41,224 nt of DNA. Origin: Frankia torreyi. GTDB taxonomy: Bacteria; Actinomycetota; Actinomycetes; Frankiales; Frankiaceae. The translations under genes were made by a program, and so were the position numbers. The stretch spans positions 1-41,224 of the forward strand of contig NZ_JYFN01000061.1 in assembly GCF_000948395.1 (NCBI RefSeq). The letters run 5' to 3'. Positions 1-8,665 of the stretch are shown here, in pieces; position 1 is the stretch's first letter, and every line of letters starts with the position of its first letter. The notes beneath the pieces were generated by a model, which was not told the DNA's origin, made no database searches, and worked only from the letters and a program-made list of their open reading frames with translations.

Positions 1-2
1 GC

Positions 3-3000
3 CGTGCGGCGCGCTCCGGGCAGTATCGTGCGCTGTCGGCCTGGCAGGTGCTGGCGCCGGTGCTGGCCCGGCGGCTGGCAGCGGTCGGTCTGCCGCCCGG
101 CGCGGTTGGGCACGAGACGCATACGCGAGGTGCCGGTCCGACGTCCGGGCCGATGCAGGTCGACGGGTCGGCTGCTTCATGGGAGGCGTGGGAGCGTCGT
201 CGGGTGTCGATCTGGCTGGCCGAGGACCCGACGGTCCGCCCGCCGGCCCTCCGCCCACCGGCCATCCCGGCGCCGGCGCCGGAGGGGCCGGAATCGGCCG
301 ATGCGATCACGTACGCCTCCACGCTGCGTCTCGGCCAGCAGTCCGCTCCGCCGATGGTGGCGCCTGTCCCGCGGCCGGTCGAGCCGGTCTCGCCACCAGT
401 GGAGATGACGCCTCTGGAGCCTGCGGCGACGCCTCTGGAGCCTGCGGCGCTGCTCCCAGAGCCTGCGGTGTTGCAGGTGGGGTCCACCTCGTCGTCGGTG
501 GAGTCCGCTCCGGAGCCGGTGGAGTCCGCTCAGCCGGAGGCCGTGCTGCCCGTGGTCGACGCTGTCCCACCGGCGGTGGCAACGCCGGCAGCACCGCGGG
601 CCTTCGGCTTCTCCTCCCCGGAGTCGCCCGCCCCGGAGTCGCCAGAAACGTCGTCGTCCGATCCGGCGCTTCCGTTCGACGAGAGTGATCTGCCGGGGCT
701 GTTGGCTTCTCCGCCGCTGGAGCCGCCGCGTCTGTTCGACGATTCGGCCGCCGATTCCACACATGGTGAGGAAAGCCCGCCTGTGGATGGTGACGGGGTG
801 CCTGGGCCGGTGTCTCCGGTTGCCGATTTGTCCGTGTACGAGTCCGATGCCGGGGAATCCGATTCTGCTGACTCGGATGCTGGTTCGCTGGCGCCGGTGA
901 ATGTTGAGGATCTCGCTGTTCGGGTTGATTCGGGGCGTGGGCTGGTGGTGGGGGAGGGGATGGCGGGGCTGGCGGAGGGGTTGGTGGGCCAGCCGCATGT
1001 GACGTCGGTGTTCCTGCCGCGGACGGAGGACGGTGAGCTGGGAGTGGCGTCGCGGGCGGGTGGTGAGGTGGTGCCGGTGACGTTGGAGGTGTTGCGGGCG
1101 ATGCTGGCGGCGGCGGGTTGGCGGGGTGGGCCGGTTCAGGTGTGGGCGCCGAGTGGGCCGGCGGCCACGGCGGCCGATCAGAATGACACGGATTCCGACT
1201 CCGACTTTGACGAGGATCCGGAGTTTAGTCGGCTGGTCAACCAGCTGCGGGCTTTCTCCCGGAATCCGGCGAGGTGGTTCCTGCTGCCGACGGAGTTCTG
1301 GCTGCCTGAGCAGGGTGCTTCGCAGCGGGTGGTGGAGGGACGTCTGACAGCGCAACCTGGTCGCTCGGGGCGTGCCTGGCGGGAGGTGCGGGCGCGCCAC
1401 ATTCCGGGGGAATCGCTGAGAGTTCCCTCATGGCTGTCTGTGGCGGAGGATGGCTCTCTGGCGCTGGCCGAGATTGAAAGCCCGATGGAATGGAATGGTG
1501 TCCTTGCGTCGGTGACGTTGGCGGATTATCTCGATCAGCTTCCTTTGCTGCAGGCGTTGAACCGGGCGAACACCGGGGTCCTCGATGTGGTTCTTCCCTC
1601 GCATGAGGGAGGCGTCGGGATGACCCGGCCCGATGGTACCCGGGTGCGTTTCCGTGATGATTTCGAGGATGATCCCGGGGACGGGGTCGCGGGTCCCACG
1701 TTTGCGGAGTTCCTGCAGCGGGAGCTCGGGGACGTCCGGCATTTCAGGGCTTTGCGGTTGTGGACCGCGGGTGGGCCCGGCCGGTCGGAGCGGATGTTGG
1801 AGCGTTTCGCGGCCAGTACCGGCCTGGAGGTGCTGGTGCTGGACGCGTCCAGCCATGGGGCCTTCGACGGTGCGGGGCCGCGATCGGTGGATGGGCAGGG
1901 GCGGCCGACGCCGTGGCGGGTGATCGGGCCGTTGGCGGATCAGGGTGCCAGCAGGTGGGAGTCGGTCGACGGGGTGGCACGGCCGCGCCGGGATGACGCG
2001 GTCGTCCGCACCAGCACCGGGCTGATCCAGCAGGGTTCCGACTCGTCGCCGGAAAACGTCCGCGAGTCTCCCAACAGGGATGACCTTTACGATGTGCGGA
2101 ACTTCCGTGTCCGGCGCAACGCTGCCGGCGAGCCCGAATTCATGATTGGCCGCCGGGACGGGACGTTCTACGCTCGATCACCCGTCGAGATGGTGGAGTT
2201 TTTCGAGCGTCACGGTTGGAATCCGGGTCGCCAGCCGCTCGTCGTCGCCGAGCCGCTCGACACCTACGGCAGCGACCCGGACTGGCTGATCACCCTGCGC
2301 CAGGAGGCGTGGCGGCAGGTCGGTGCCGCCGCCGGTGCGTTCGTGTTCGCGCCGGCTCTCGACAACGACGTTCTGATCGCCGCGGGCCTGCATGCGAGGG
2401 TCGCCCAACGTCGCGGGCGGGCCCGGGGGGCCCGGGGGGTCTGGGACGTCCTGCACGCGCCTGCCGATCGGCCGGTTCCCCTGGTGACCGATCCGCTGGG
2501 CCGGTTGTGGGCGCCGGACGCACCGGCGTGGCTACAGATGACCGGCAACGGGCTGGCGGCCCCCACCGAGGTCACCGCCCAGCGAAACCTGATGCAGTAT
2601 CTGAGACCGAGTCTGGGATACCCGCCGGGTGTGTTCGCGCTTGATCTTCCACTGCTGCCGGACGGTGGTCTCGGGGTGACCCTCGGAGATGGGAGTGTGC
2701 GCCCGCTCGCAGAGATCGGGACGGAGACGGTCGTGGCCGCCGCGGAGGCGGCGCGGCGCGAGCCGTTCGGGACGGTGGTGCTCTGGACGCCACCGCCCGA
2801 CTCCGCCGCCGCCGATCAGAACTTCGCGCGTGACACCGAGAGTCTTGCCGCCGCCTTCGGCCGATCGGTCGTCCGGATTCAGTTCGGGATGGACCCGTTC
2901 GTGAGCCGTGACGTTCCAGGCGGCCCAGCCGTGCGTCCGGAGAACAGGGCGCGCGGGGTGGGCGAGACCGGTGCGCGGCCGCTTGAACTGAATATCGTCC

Positions 3001-6000
3001 GCCCGCCTACGGGAAGGGGGATCCCGAGCTATCTGACGATCGACGGCAGGTCCCAACTCGTCGAGAGCATCACGGATAACCACGGGGTGCAGTCGTTCGA
3101 GAGCGGGGCGCTGCTGTTCGGCGCGAGCAGCTCCGATCCCGCCGCACGGGCCGAGATCGCCTCTTGGTACAAGAATCTGCACGCCATGCCCCCGGTCGCC
3201 GGCGGCTTGCCGCTCGTGGTGGTGCACACGAGCCCGTCGGACGAGCCGTCGTGGCGACCGGAGCGGCTGGATCCGCTCGACGCCGAGACGGTGAACGCAT
3301 TTCTGCGCAATGCCTTCCTTCAGCCTGGGCAGGAAGCCCTGCCGGCCTCGCCGATACGGTTGATCACGACCCGAGTCGGGGGGAATCGGGCGCTTCTCGA
3401 ACGGTTTGCCGCGGAGATCTCCGCGGCGCACGACGGCCAACCCGTCTATGTCGGCCACAACGCCACGTTTGTCGAGGACCTGCAGGACTTCAGCGCGGAG
3501 TCGTGGGTTCCCATCATCGCGGAGGCGGGATCCGAGGCCGCGGGTGGAGGACATCCGCCGGTCGTGGATTGGATCCAGGACAGCATGACGAATGTGCTGG
3601 TCCCCGTCGACCACAGTTTTGAGAGGCCGGAGTCCGACGCGTCGGAGTGGTATCTGGCCGATGCGTCGGCCGCAGATCTTCTGGCGGTGCCGCTGATCGA
3701 TGGTCACGGTGTCTACGGGGTCGATCTGCGGTCGGTTGACGACGGGGAGAGAGGGCCGACGCCGAGGCGGCGTCCGGGTCGGTTCCTGGTGCTGGCCGAC
3801 GGTCACCGGGACGTCGTGGTCGGCCATCATCCGTCGATCGGGACGCTGCGGATCCCGCCCGAGCAACTGGCCGCGATCATCTTGGCCCAGGCCCCGCCGG
3901 GCTTCACCGGGGCGGTCTACCTGGGTGTCGGGGGCCTGGACGAGCCGCCTGGCCTCCGGCGGCCCAGACCGGTGAGCACCGGGTACGCCGCGTTGCTGCG
4001 CGGTGAGCTCGGTCTGCCGGTGTATGCCACGCACCGCGACGAACCGGATTTCGACACCGACGGCATCTGGCAGGAGGCGCCCCGGCTGAGGTGGTCACCT
4101 CTGATCGGAGAGTTCACCGCGAGCGGCATGAATCTCCTGTCGGCGGATCTCGCCTGGTCCACGACGGATCTCGCGGTGGAAACGCGTCAGTTGATCGACA
4201 TGGCGCGCGAAGCCGGTGCGTTCCCGGTGGTCATCGGCAGCGAGTTCGACGGCCGTCTGGTGTTGACCAGTCGTCGTGGCCTCGAACCGGCCGCCCCGCG
4301 ACCGCTGGCTCGACTGCTGCGGGCCGAGATGGACCGCATGGGCGTCGCCGCCGATCAGCGTGTCACCTTCATCGCGGTGCCGGTTCAACCGACGCAGGGG
4401 GCGGGTTGGGAGGCCCGGGCGGAGCGGTTCATCACCGAAGCGGCCACCCACCTGCTGGCTGCGCCGGCCATCCGGCCTGCCGAGCTGGCGCAGGAGCCGC
4501 CGTCCTATCGGGGGCCGGGGACCGTCATGCGGTCGGGACCGGGGGGACACAGCCGGGTGGTGCCGGTGCCACGTGGTACTCCGAACGACGAGGAGGGGCT
4601 GCTCACGGCGGTTCTGCACAGCGCGGCGCGCCAGCATCCGGAGCATGACCTGGCGGAACTGTACGCACTGCTGCGCACCGCTCCCGGCCCGGTGGCCGGG
4701 GCGATCCAGGCCGAGCTCGGTAAGGCTGTGCTCGATGAGGCTGTGCTCGATGAGGTTGTGCTCGGTGAGGCCGAGCTCGGTAAGGCTGCGCTCGGTAAGG
4801 CTGCGCTCGGTGAGGCTGTGCCCGGTGAGGCTGTGCCCGGTGAGGCTGTGCCCGACGCGCCCGCCGCCGGCGGCGAGCGGTCCAATGATCGTTCGGTGGC
4901 CACCACGATCGTCGAGCTTCTGTCTGACGCCGAGGTGGCTGGGCTGGTTCCCGAGGAGGAGTGGGACCCTCGGGGCGCGCGGGAGGTGGTCACCGAGGCA
5001 TTGGCCGAACGTCCGGATCATCCTATGTGGGAGCGCGTGGCGGACCTGTCGGCGCAGTCGCCGCGGGGGCGGCGCCGGGCCGAGGTGGTGACGGCGGTGC
5101 GGGAACAGGCCCGGGTGCTGGGGCATGTGCCGTCAGTGGCGCAGGTGCTCGGCGCGGCGATGCGGGGGGACTCGCCGTACGGCGGCGGGCTGGTTGCGGT
5201 GTTCGGTCGGGATGTGGTTCCGGGGCTGCTGGGCGTTCCGGTGGCCTGGGTTTCCGGGGACACGGTGGAGGCCGGCCCGGCGGAGGTGGTGCGGGTGTAC
5301 GAGCATCCGGACTGGGACACGTCGCTGAGCCGCTATCACGGGGTGGAGCCCCTGGGGCAGGGGCAGGAGGTTCCTTCCCTGGCGAGTCCGACCGGGGAGG
5401 AGCCGAACCCGCCGGCCTCGGCGGCGGCCGTCCGGGATGCGGTGGAGGCGGCCCGGCGCATCGTGCGGGACCGTCTGACCCGGCTGCGGTCCACACCGCC
5501 CCCTACCCCGTCCCTAGATCCGCCCGGTCCTGTGCAGCCGTCCGGCCCCGTTCAGCCAGCCTCCCCCCAGCAGACCGACGCGGCTCAGCCATCGGATCTC
5601 GCTGCACGTCCGGAGCCCGAGGTCGGCCAGCCGACCTCGGTGGCGGGTCCGGCGGTGGGCACGGTGTCAGCCGATGGTCGGGACTTCCGGATTCTTCGGG
5701 TTACCGGTGACGGCCTGTGCTATTTCACGTCGGTCATCGTGGGCGCCCGGGATCAGGCGCCCGGTTCGCCGGTGGCGAGGATGACGGTGCAGCGGCTGCG
5801 GGAGCATACGCATGCCTGGTTCACGGGGCCGGCGGGGGAGGAACTGCGGATCGCGCTCGACCTGCCGGAACTGGGGGGTGGTCCTGCTCGGGTGGTCCGC
5901 GAACTGGCCCGGGGTCTGGGCCTGCCGGGCCTGCACTTCGTTCTCGGGGGATTGGAGGCGCTGCGGGACTGGGGCAAGACGCCCCGGTCCCGCCGGGACC

Positions 6001-8555
6001 GGGGCGAGGCGGCCCGTCTCCTCAACGATCTGGAGAGGTCGGTCACCCGGGAGCCGACCGATGATGTCTGGAATCGCCTGCTGTTGGTTTCACCGTTGCT
6101 GGCGAGCCTGGGGCCCCGGGGACAGTTCGTCGGGATGACGGTGAGTGATCTGGTGGCCCTGGCGATTCGTGACGCCGCCTGGTGGCAGACGCCGTTCTTC
6201 GACCGGGTTCCGGAAATTGTGGCTCAGGCGATCGATCTGGACGTGGTGATCGCGACGACCGGGTCCGCCGGCCTGACGGGAAGCAACCATCTCCATCCGC
6301 CGTCGTCCGATGAGTCCCGGGCCAGCGTGTATGTGCAGTACAACGGCGTCGATCACTATCAGGCCATGGCACACGTCCCGACCGCGGAAACCGTCGGCGG
6401 CCAGACGGAGCCCGCCGGTTCGGACGGTGCGCGCGACGGTGACCGCGTGCGCCCGAGGCCGATGGTGGAGATGGCGGATTTCGCCGTTCGAGCCGATCCG
6501 GGGCGGGGCCTGGTGGTGGCCAGGGGGATGGAGGCGGTGGCGGAAGGCCTGGTGGGTCAGCCGTACGTGACCACGGTGCTCCTGCCGCGGACGGGCGACG
6601 GCGCGCTGGCGGCGCGGCCGCGGGCGGGTGGCGCGCCGGTGCGGCTGTCGTCGGAGGTGCTGCGGGACATGCTGACGGCGGCGGGCTGGCGGGGCGGGCC
6701 GGTTCAGGTGTGGGCGTCGGACGGACCGCCGGTGGGGTCACCGCAGTGGTGGGCTCAGCTGGTGCTGGCGCCGCCGCGGACGGCGGCGCTGCGCAGGCAG
6801 GCGCAGGGTTTCGCCGCCGACCTGCGGGCGGAGTTCTGGCTGCCCGAGGAAGGCGTCGCGCAGGAGGTGGTGGGCGGCCGGCTGACCGCGCGGTACGGAC
6901 TGGAAGGTGGCTGGAACCTCGTGCGGCCGGAGACGGTCGCGCACCGCGGTGTGGTGACGCCTCCGGTGTGGCTGGCGCCCGAGGACAGCGGTTCCCTGGC
7001 ACCGGCTCCGTTGCGCCCGGTGGTCTGGAGCACGGGGATGGCGTCGTTGACCTTGCCGGAATATCTGGATTCGCTCCCTCGCCTACAGCAGTTGGCGCGG
7101 GCCGACGAGGCCGGTCGGGTCGCTGGCGTCTTCGACCTGGTTCTCCCCTCGCACGAGGGTGGACTGGGGATGACGATGGCCGACGGCAGTCGGTCGCCTC
7201 TCGTGGAGGACGTCGACGACGAGTACAGGATCGGACCCCGGCTGCCCTCCTTGTCGGACCTCCTGACGAGCGGGGGATGGACGAACGATGGTCTGCACCG
7301 GAGGGATCTGCGGGTGTGGACCCCGGGCGGCCCCGGTCGGTCGGAGCGGAACCTCCAGCGTTTCGCCCGTATCCGGGAGGTGGAGGTCCTCGTCCTCGAC
7401 GAGAACAGTCACGGCGCCCTCGACGATGCGACCGCCGGGCTGCGGGCGGTGGACGATCAGGGGCGGCCGACGCAGTGGCGGGTGCTGGGGGCGCTGGCGG
7501 CGCAGGACGCGAGCAAGTGGGTCTCGGAGAACGGAGTGGCGCGGCGGCGTCAGGACGACGCCGTGGTGCGCACGAGAACGGGCCTGACCGCGGCCCAGCC
7601 CGCGGCGTACCTGTCCGCGATGAACCACCGTGCGGATCTCGCGGCTCGCGATGATGTCTTCGAGGTGCGGGGATTCGACGTCCGGAGCAATCAGGCCGGC
7701 GAGCCCGAGTTCGTGATCGAGCGGTTGGACGGAACGTCGCACGTCATGTCGCCGACGCAGATGCCCGCCTACCTGGAGGGCCACGGGTGGCGCCGCGGTC
7801 AACCCCTTGTCGTCGCCGAGAACCTGCCGGGCGTCGAATCCGACGGGAACGGCGAAGCCCCGCCGGTGGGCCGGCGGGCGTGGGCGCAGGTCGGCGCGGC
7901 GGCGGATGTCTTCGTGTTCGCGCCGCCCAGCGGGGTCGACGTCACCTCAATCGGGAACCACACCGCCCTCGCGGACGGCGGCGGCTCCTGGGAAGTCCTG
8001 CACAGGCCCGCCGGTCGGCCGGACCCGTTGGTGACCGACTCCGCGGGGCGGCTGTGGGCGGCGGACGCCCCCGCGTGGCTGCGGATGACCAGCAACGGGC
8101 TGACGGCGCCCACCGCCGACATGATGAGAGACCACCGCTACCAGTACGAGCTTCGCGCTGAGGGTCTTCCGGCCAACGCTTTCATGCTTGATTTTCCCCT
8201 GCTGCCGGACGGTCGTCTCGGCGTGGCGCTCGGGGACGGCAGCGTGCGCTCTGTCGAGGAGATCGGGGTGGACGAGATCGTCGCCCAGGCCGAGGCGGGC
8301 CGGGACACGCCGATCGAGATCGTGATGCTGTGGACGGCGGCGCCGACGGTCGACGCCCACTACCAGGCTTTCGTTCGCGACGCGGACCGCCTGGCCGCCG
8401 CGTTCGGCCGGGAATTCCACCGGTCCGGTCCGGGGCACGATGTCAGGGAGTTCGCCGAGTCCCGTCGGGGCATCAATTTCATGCAGCTCATCCTGGAAGG
8501 TCGGGGCGAGGAGATCCTGCAGCGCCTCGTCGGGACCAGGCCCGCGGACGAGTAG
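3..8555 (+). CDS. Giant polymorphic effector-like protein with OTU-type protease domain (5' partial)
   Basis: The reading frame is open from the left edge, and the first in-frame start (GTG at 48) lies inside sequence that already looks coding, so the gene probably begins outside the window. At least 2,850 residues are visible. In order they are: a Pro/Ser/Glu-rich region (about 100-890 nt), a first long arm (897-2905), further alpha/beta modules (about 3000-4480), an Ala/Val/Leu/Gly/Glu pentapeptide repeat (4710-4859), a helical region, a Pro-rich linker (5490-5660), an OTU-like domain (about 5670-6375), and a second copy of the arm (6462-8450). The OTU signature is GDGLCYF, with Asp at 5709 and Cys at 5718, and a late VDHYQAM with His at 6354. 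In the OTU family these form the cysteine protease active site. No signal peptide is visible because the N-terminus is missing. The arms contain short Rossmann-like units with the motifs VLPSHEGG, GGPGRSER and LPLLPDG. Architecture suggests a secreted effector; this is inferred. The stop is a TAG. Confidence 0.85.
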   Translation, partial: RAARSGQYRALSAWQVLAPVLARRLAAVGLPPGAVGHETHTRGAGPTSGPMQVDGSAASWEAWERRRVSIWLAEDPTVRPPALRPPAIPAPAPEGPESADAITYASTLRLGQQSAPPMVAPVPRPVEPVSPPVEMTPLEPAATPLEPAALLPEPAVLQVGSTSSSVESAPEPVESAQPEAVLPVVDAVPPAVATPAAPRAFGFSSPESPAPESPETSSSDPALPFDESDLPGLLASPPLEPPRLFDDSAADSTHGEESPPVDGDGVPGPVSPVADLSVYESDAGESDSADSDAGSLAPVNVEDLAVRVDSGRGLVVGEGMAGLAEGLVGQPHVTSVFLPRTEDGELGVASRAGGEVVPVTLEVLRAMLAAAGWRGGPVQVWAPSGPAATAADQNDTDSDSDFDEDPEFSRLVNQLRAFSRNPARWFLLPTEFWLPEQGASQRVVEGRLTAQPGRSGRAWREVRARHIPGESLRVPSWLSVAEDGSLALAEIESPMEWNGVLASVTLADYLDQLPLLQALNRANTGVLDVVLPSHEGGVGMTRPDGTRVRFRDDFEDDPGDGVAGPTFAEFLQRELGDVRHFRALRLWTAGGPGRSERMLERFAASTGLEVLVLDASSHGAFDGAGPRSVDGQGRPTPWRVIGPLADQGASRWESVDGVARPRRDDAVVRTSTGLIQQGSDSSPENVRESPNRDDLYDVRNFRVRRNAAGEPEFMIGRRDGTFYARSPVEMVEFFERHGWNPGRQPLVVAEPLDTYGSDPDWLITLRQEAWRQVGAAAGAFVFAPALDNDVLIAAGLHARVAQRRGRARGARGVWDVLHAPADRPVPLVTDPLGRLWAPDAPAWLQMTGNGLAAPTEVTAQRNLMQYLRPSLGYPPGVFALDLPLLPDGGLGVTLGDGSVRPLAEIGTETVVAAAEAARREPFGTVVLWTPPPDSAAADQNFARDTESLAAAFGRSVVRIQFGMDPFVSRDVPGGPAVRPENRARGVGETGARPLELNIVRPPTGRGIPSYLTIDGRSQLVESITDNHGVQSFESGALLFGASSSDPAARAEIASWYKNLHAMPPVAGGLPLVVVHTSPSDEPSWRPERLDPLDAETVNAFLRNAFLQPGQEALPASPIRLITTRVGGNRALLERFAAEISAAHDGQPVYVGHNATFVEDLQDFSAESWVPIIAEAGSEAAGGGHPPVVDWIQDSMTNVLVPVDHSFERPESDASEWYLADASAADLLAVPLIDGHGVYGVDLRSVDDGERGPTPRRRPGRFLVLADGHRDVVVGHHPSIGTLRIPPEQLAAIILAQAPPGFTGAVYLGVGGLDEPPGLRRPRPVSTGYAALLRGELGLPVYATHRDEPDFDTDGIWQEAPRLRWSPLIGEFTASGMNLLSADLAWSTTDLAVETRQLIDMAREAGAFPVVIGSEFDGRLVLTSRRGLEPAAPRPLARLLRAEMDRMGVAADQRVTFIAVPVQPTQGAGWEARAERFITEAATHLLAAPAIRPAELAQEPPSYRGPGTVMRSGPGGHSRVVPVPRGTPNDEEGLLTAVLHSAARQHPEHDLAELYALLRTAPGPVAGAIQAELGKAVLDEAVLDEVVLGEAELGKAALGKAALGEAVPGEAVPGEAVPDAPAAGGERSNDRSVATTIVELLSDAEVAGLVPEEEWDPRGAREVVTEALAERPDHPMWERVADLSAQSPRGRRRAEVVTAVREQARVLGHVPSVAQVLGAAMRGDSPYGGGLVAVFGRDVVPGLLGVPVAWVSGDTVEAGPAEVVRVYEHPDWDTSLSRYHGVEPLGQGQEVPSLASPTGEEPNPPASAAAVRDAVEAARRIVRDRLTRLRSTPPPTPSLDPPGPVQPSGPVQPASPQQTDAAQPSDLAARPEPEVGQPTSVAGPAVGTVSADGRDFRILRVTGDGLCYFTSVIVGARDQAPGSPVARMTVQRLREHTHAWFTGPAGEELRIALDLPELGGGPARVVRELARGLGLPGLHFVLGGLEALRDWGKTPRSRRDRGEAARLLNDLERSVTREPTDDVWNRLLLVSPLLASLGPRGQFVGMTVSDLVALAIRDAAWWQTPFFDRVPEIVAQAIDLDVVIATTGSAGLTGSNHLHPPSSDESRASVYVQYNGVDHYQAMAHVPTAETVGGQTEPAGSDGARDGDRVRPRPMVEMADFAVRADPGRGLVVARGMEAVAEGLVGQPYVTTVLLPRTGDGALAARPRAGGAPVRLSSEVLRDMLTAAGWRGGPVQVWASDGPPVGSPQWWAQLVLAPPRTAALRRQAQGFAADLRAEFWLPEEGVAQEVVGGRLTARYGLEGGWNLVRPETVAHRGVVTPPVWLAPEDSGSLAPAPLRPVVWSTGMASLTLPEYLDSLPRLQQLARADEAGRVAGVFDLVLPSHEGGLGMTMADGSRSPLVEDVDDEYRIGPRLPSLSDLLTSGGWTNDGLHRRDLRVWTPGGPGRSERNLQRFARIREVEVLVLDENSHGALDDATAGLRAVDDQGRPTQWRVLGALAAQDASKWVSENGVARRRQDDAVVRTRTGLTAAQPAAYLSAMNHRADLAARDDVFEVRGFDVRSNQAGEPEFVIERLDGTSHVMSPTQMPAYLEGHGWRRGQPLVVAENLPGVESDGNGEAPPVGRRAWAQVGAAADVFVFAPPSGVDVTSIGNHTALADGGGSWEVLHRPAGRPDPLVTDSAGRLWAADAPAWLRMTSNGLTAPTADMMRDHRYQYELRAEGLPANAFMLDFPLLPDGRLGVALGDGSVRSVEEIGVDEIVAQAEAGRDTPIEIVMLWTAAPTVDAHYQAFVRDADRLAAAFGREFHRSGPGHDVREFAESRRGINFMQLILEGRGEEILQRLVGTRPADE
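897..2905 (+). repeat. Internal duplication, arm copy 1
   Basis: About 670 codons that reappear in the same order at 6462-8450. Paired landmarks are VRVDSGRGLVV with VRADPGRGLVV, AAGWRGGPVQVWA in both, VLPSHEGGVGM with VLPSHEGGLGM, GGPGRSERMLERFA with GGPGRSERNLQRFA, and LLPDGGLGVTLGDGSVR with LLPDGRLGVALGDGSVR. The copies have diverged and carry small insertions, so this is an old within-gene duplication. This copy has an extra acidic Asp/Ser stretch at about 1180-1220. Confidence 0.85.
4710..4859 (+). repeat. 15-bp tandem repeat inside giant gene (10 units)
   Basis: Ten units of 15 bp encode the pentapeptide Ala-[Val/Ala/Glu]-[Leu/Pro]-[Gly/Asp]-[Glu/Lys]. Units such as AVLDE, AALGK and AVPGE follow each other without spacers. 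Length change by whole units keeps the frame. It lies in a linker between the alpha/beta modules and the helical region before the OTU domain. Confidence 0.9.
5670..6375 (+). other. OTU-like cysteine protease domain within the giant protein
   Basis: The domain begins with DGRDFRILRVTGDGLCYF. The Gly-Asp-Gly-X-Cys-Tyr-Phe run matches the OTU family signature around the catalytic Cys (usually DGxCLFxA). About 212 residues later a beta strand plus VDHYQAM matches the family's catalytic His (usually a strand, then xHYxx). The region between is helix-rich, as expected. OTU enzymes cleave ubiquitin or ubiquitin-like chains or act as other cysteine proteases. The target in an actinomycete setting is unknown. 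The assignment rests on motifs only. Confidence 0.65.
6462..8450 (+). repeat. Internal duplication, arm copy 2
   Basis: Second copy of the 897-2905 arm, placed directly after the OTU-like domain, with the same module order as copy 1. After it only about 35 residues remain before the stop, so the gene ends with the arm and has no separate C-terminal toxin domain. Confidence 0.85.
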
Positions 8556-8665
8556 CCGGACGCCGTGAACCGTCCGACCTCCTGACGTCGTGTTCTCGGC
8601 AGAGGGTCCGCCACCGCGGTCGCGGGAGCCGGGCGGCCCAGCGAGAACGGTTCACGGAGGCGGAG

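Noticed and set aside
8557-8576. Short hairpin after the giant gene
   Set aside because: Only 6-bp arms and no T-run. Too weak to call a terminator.
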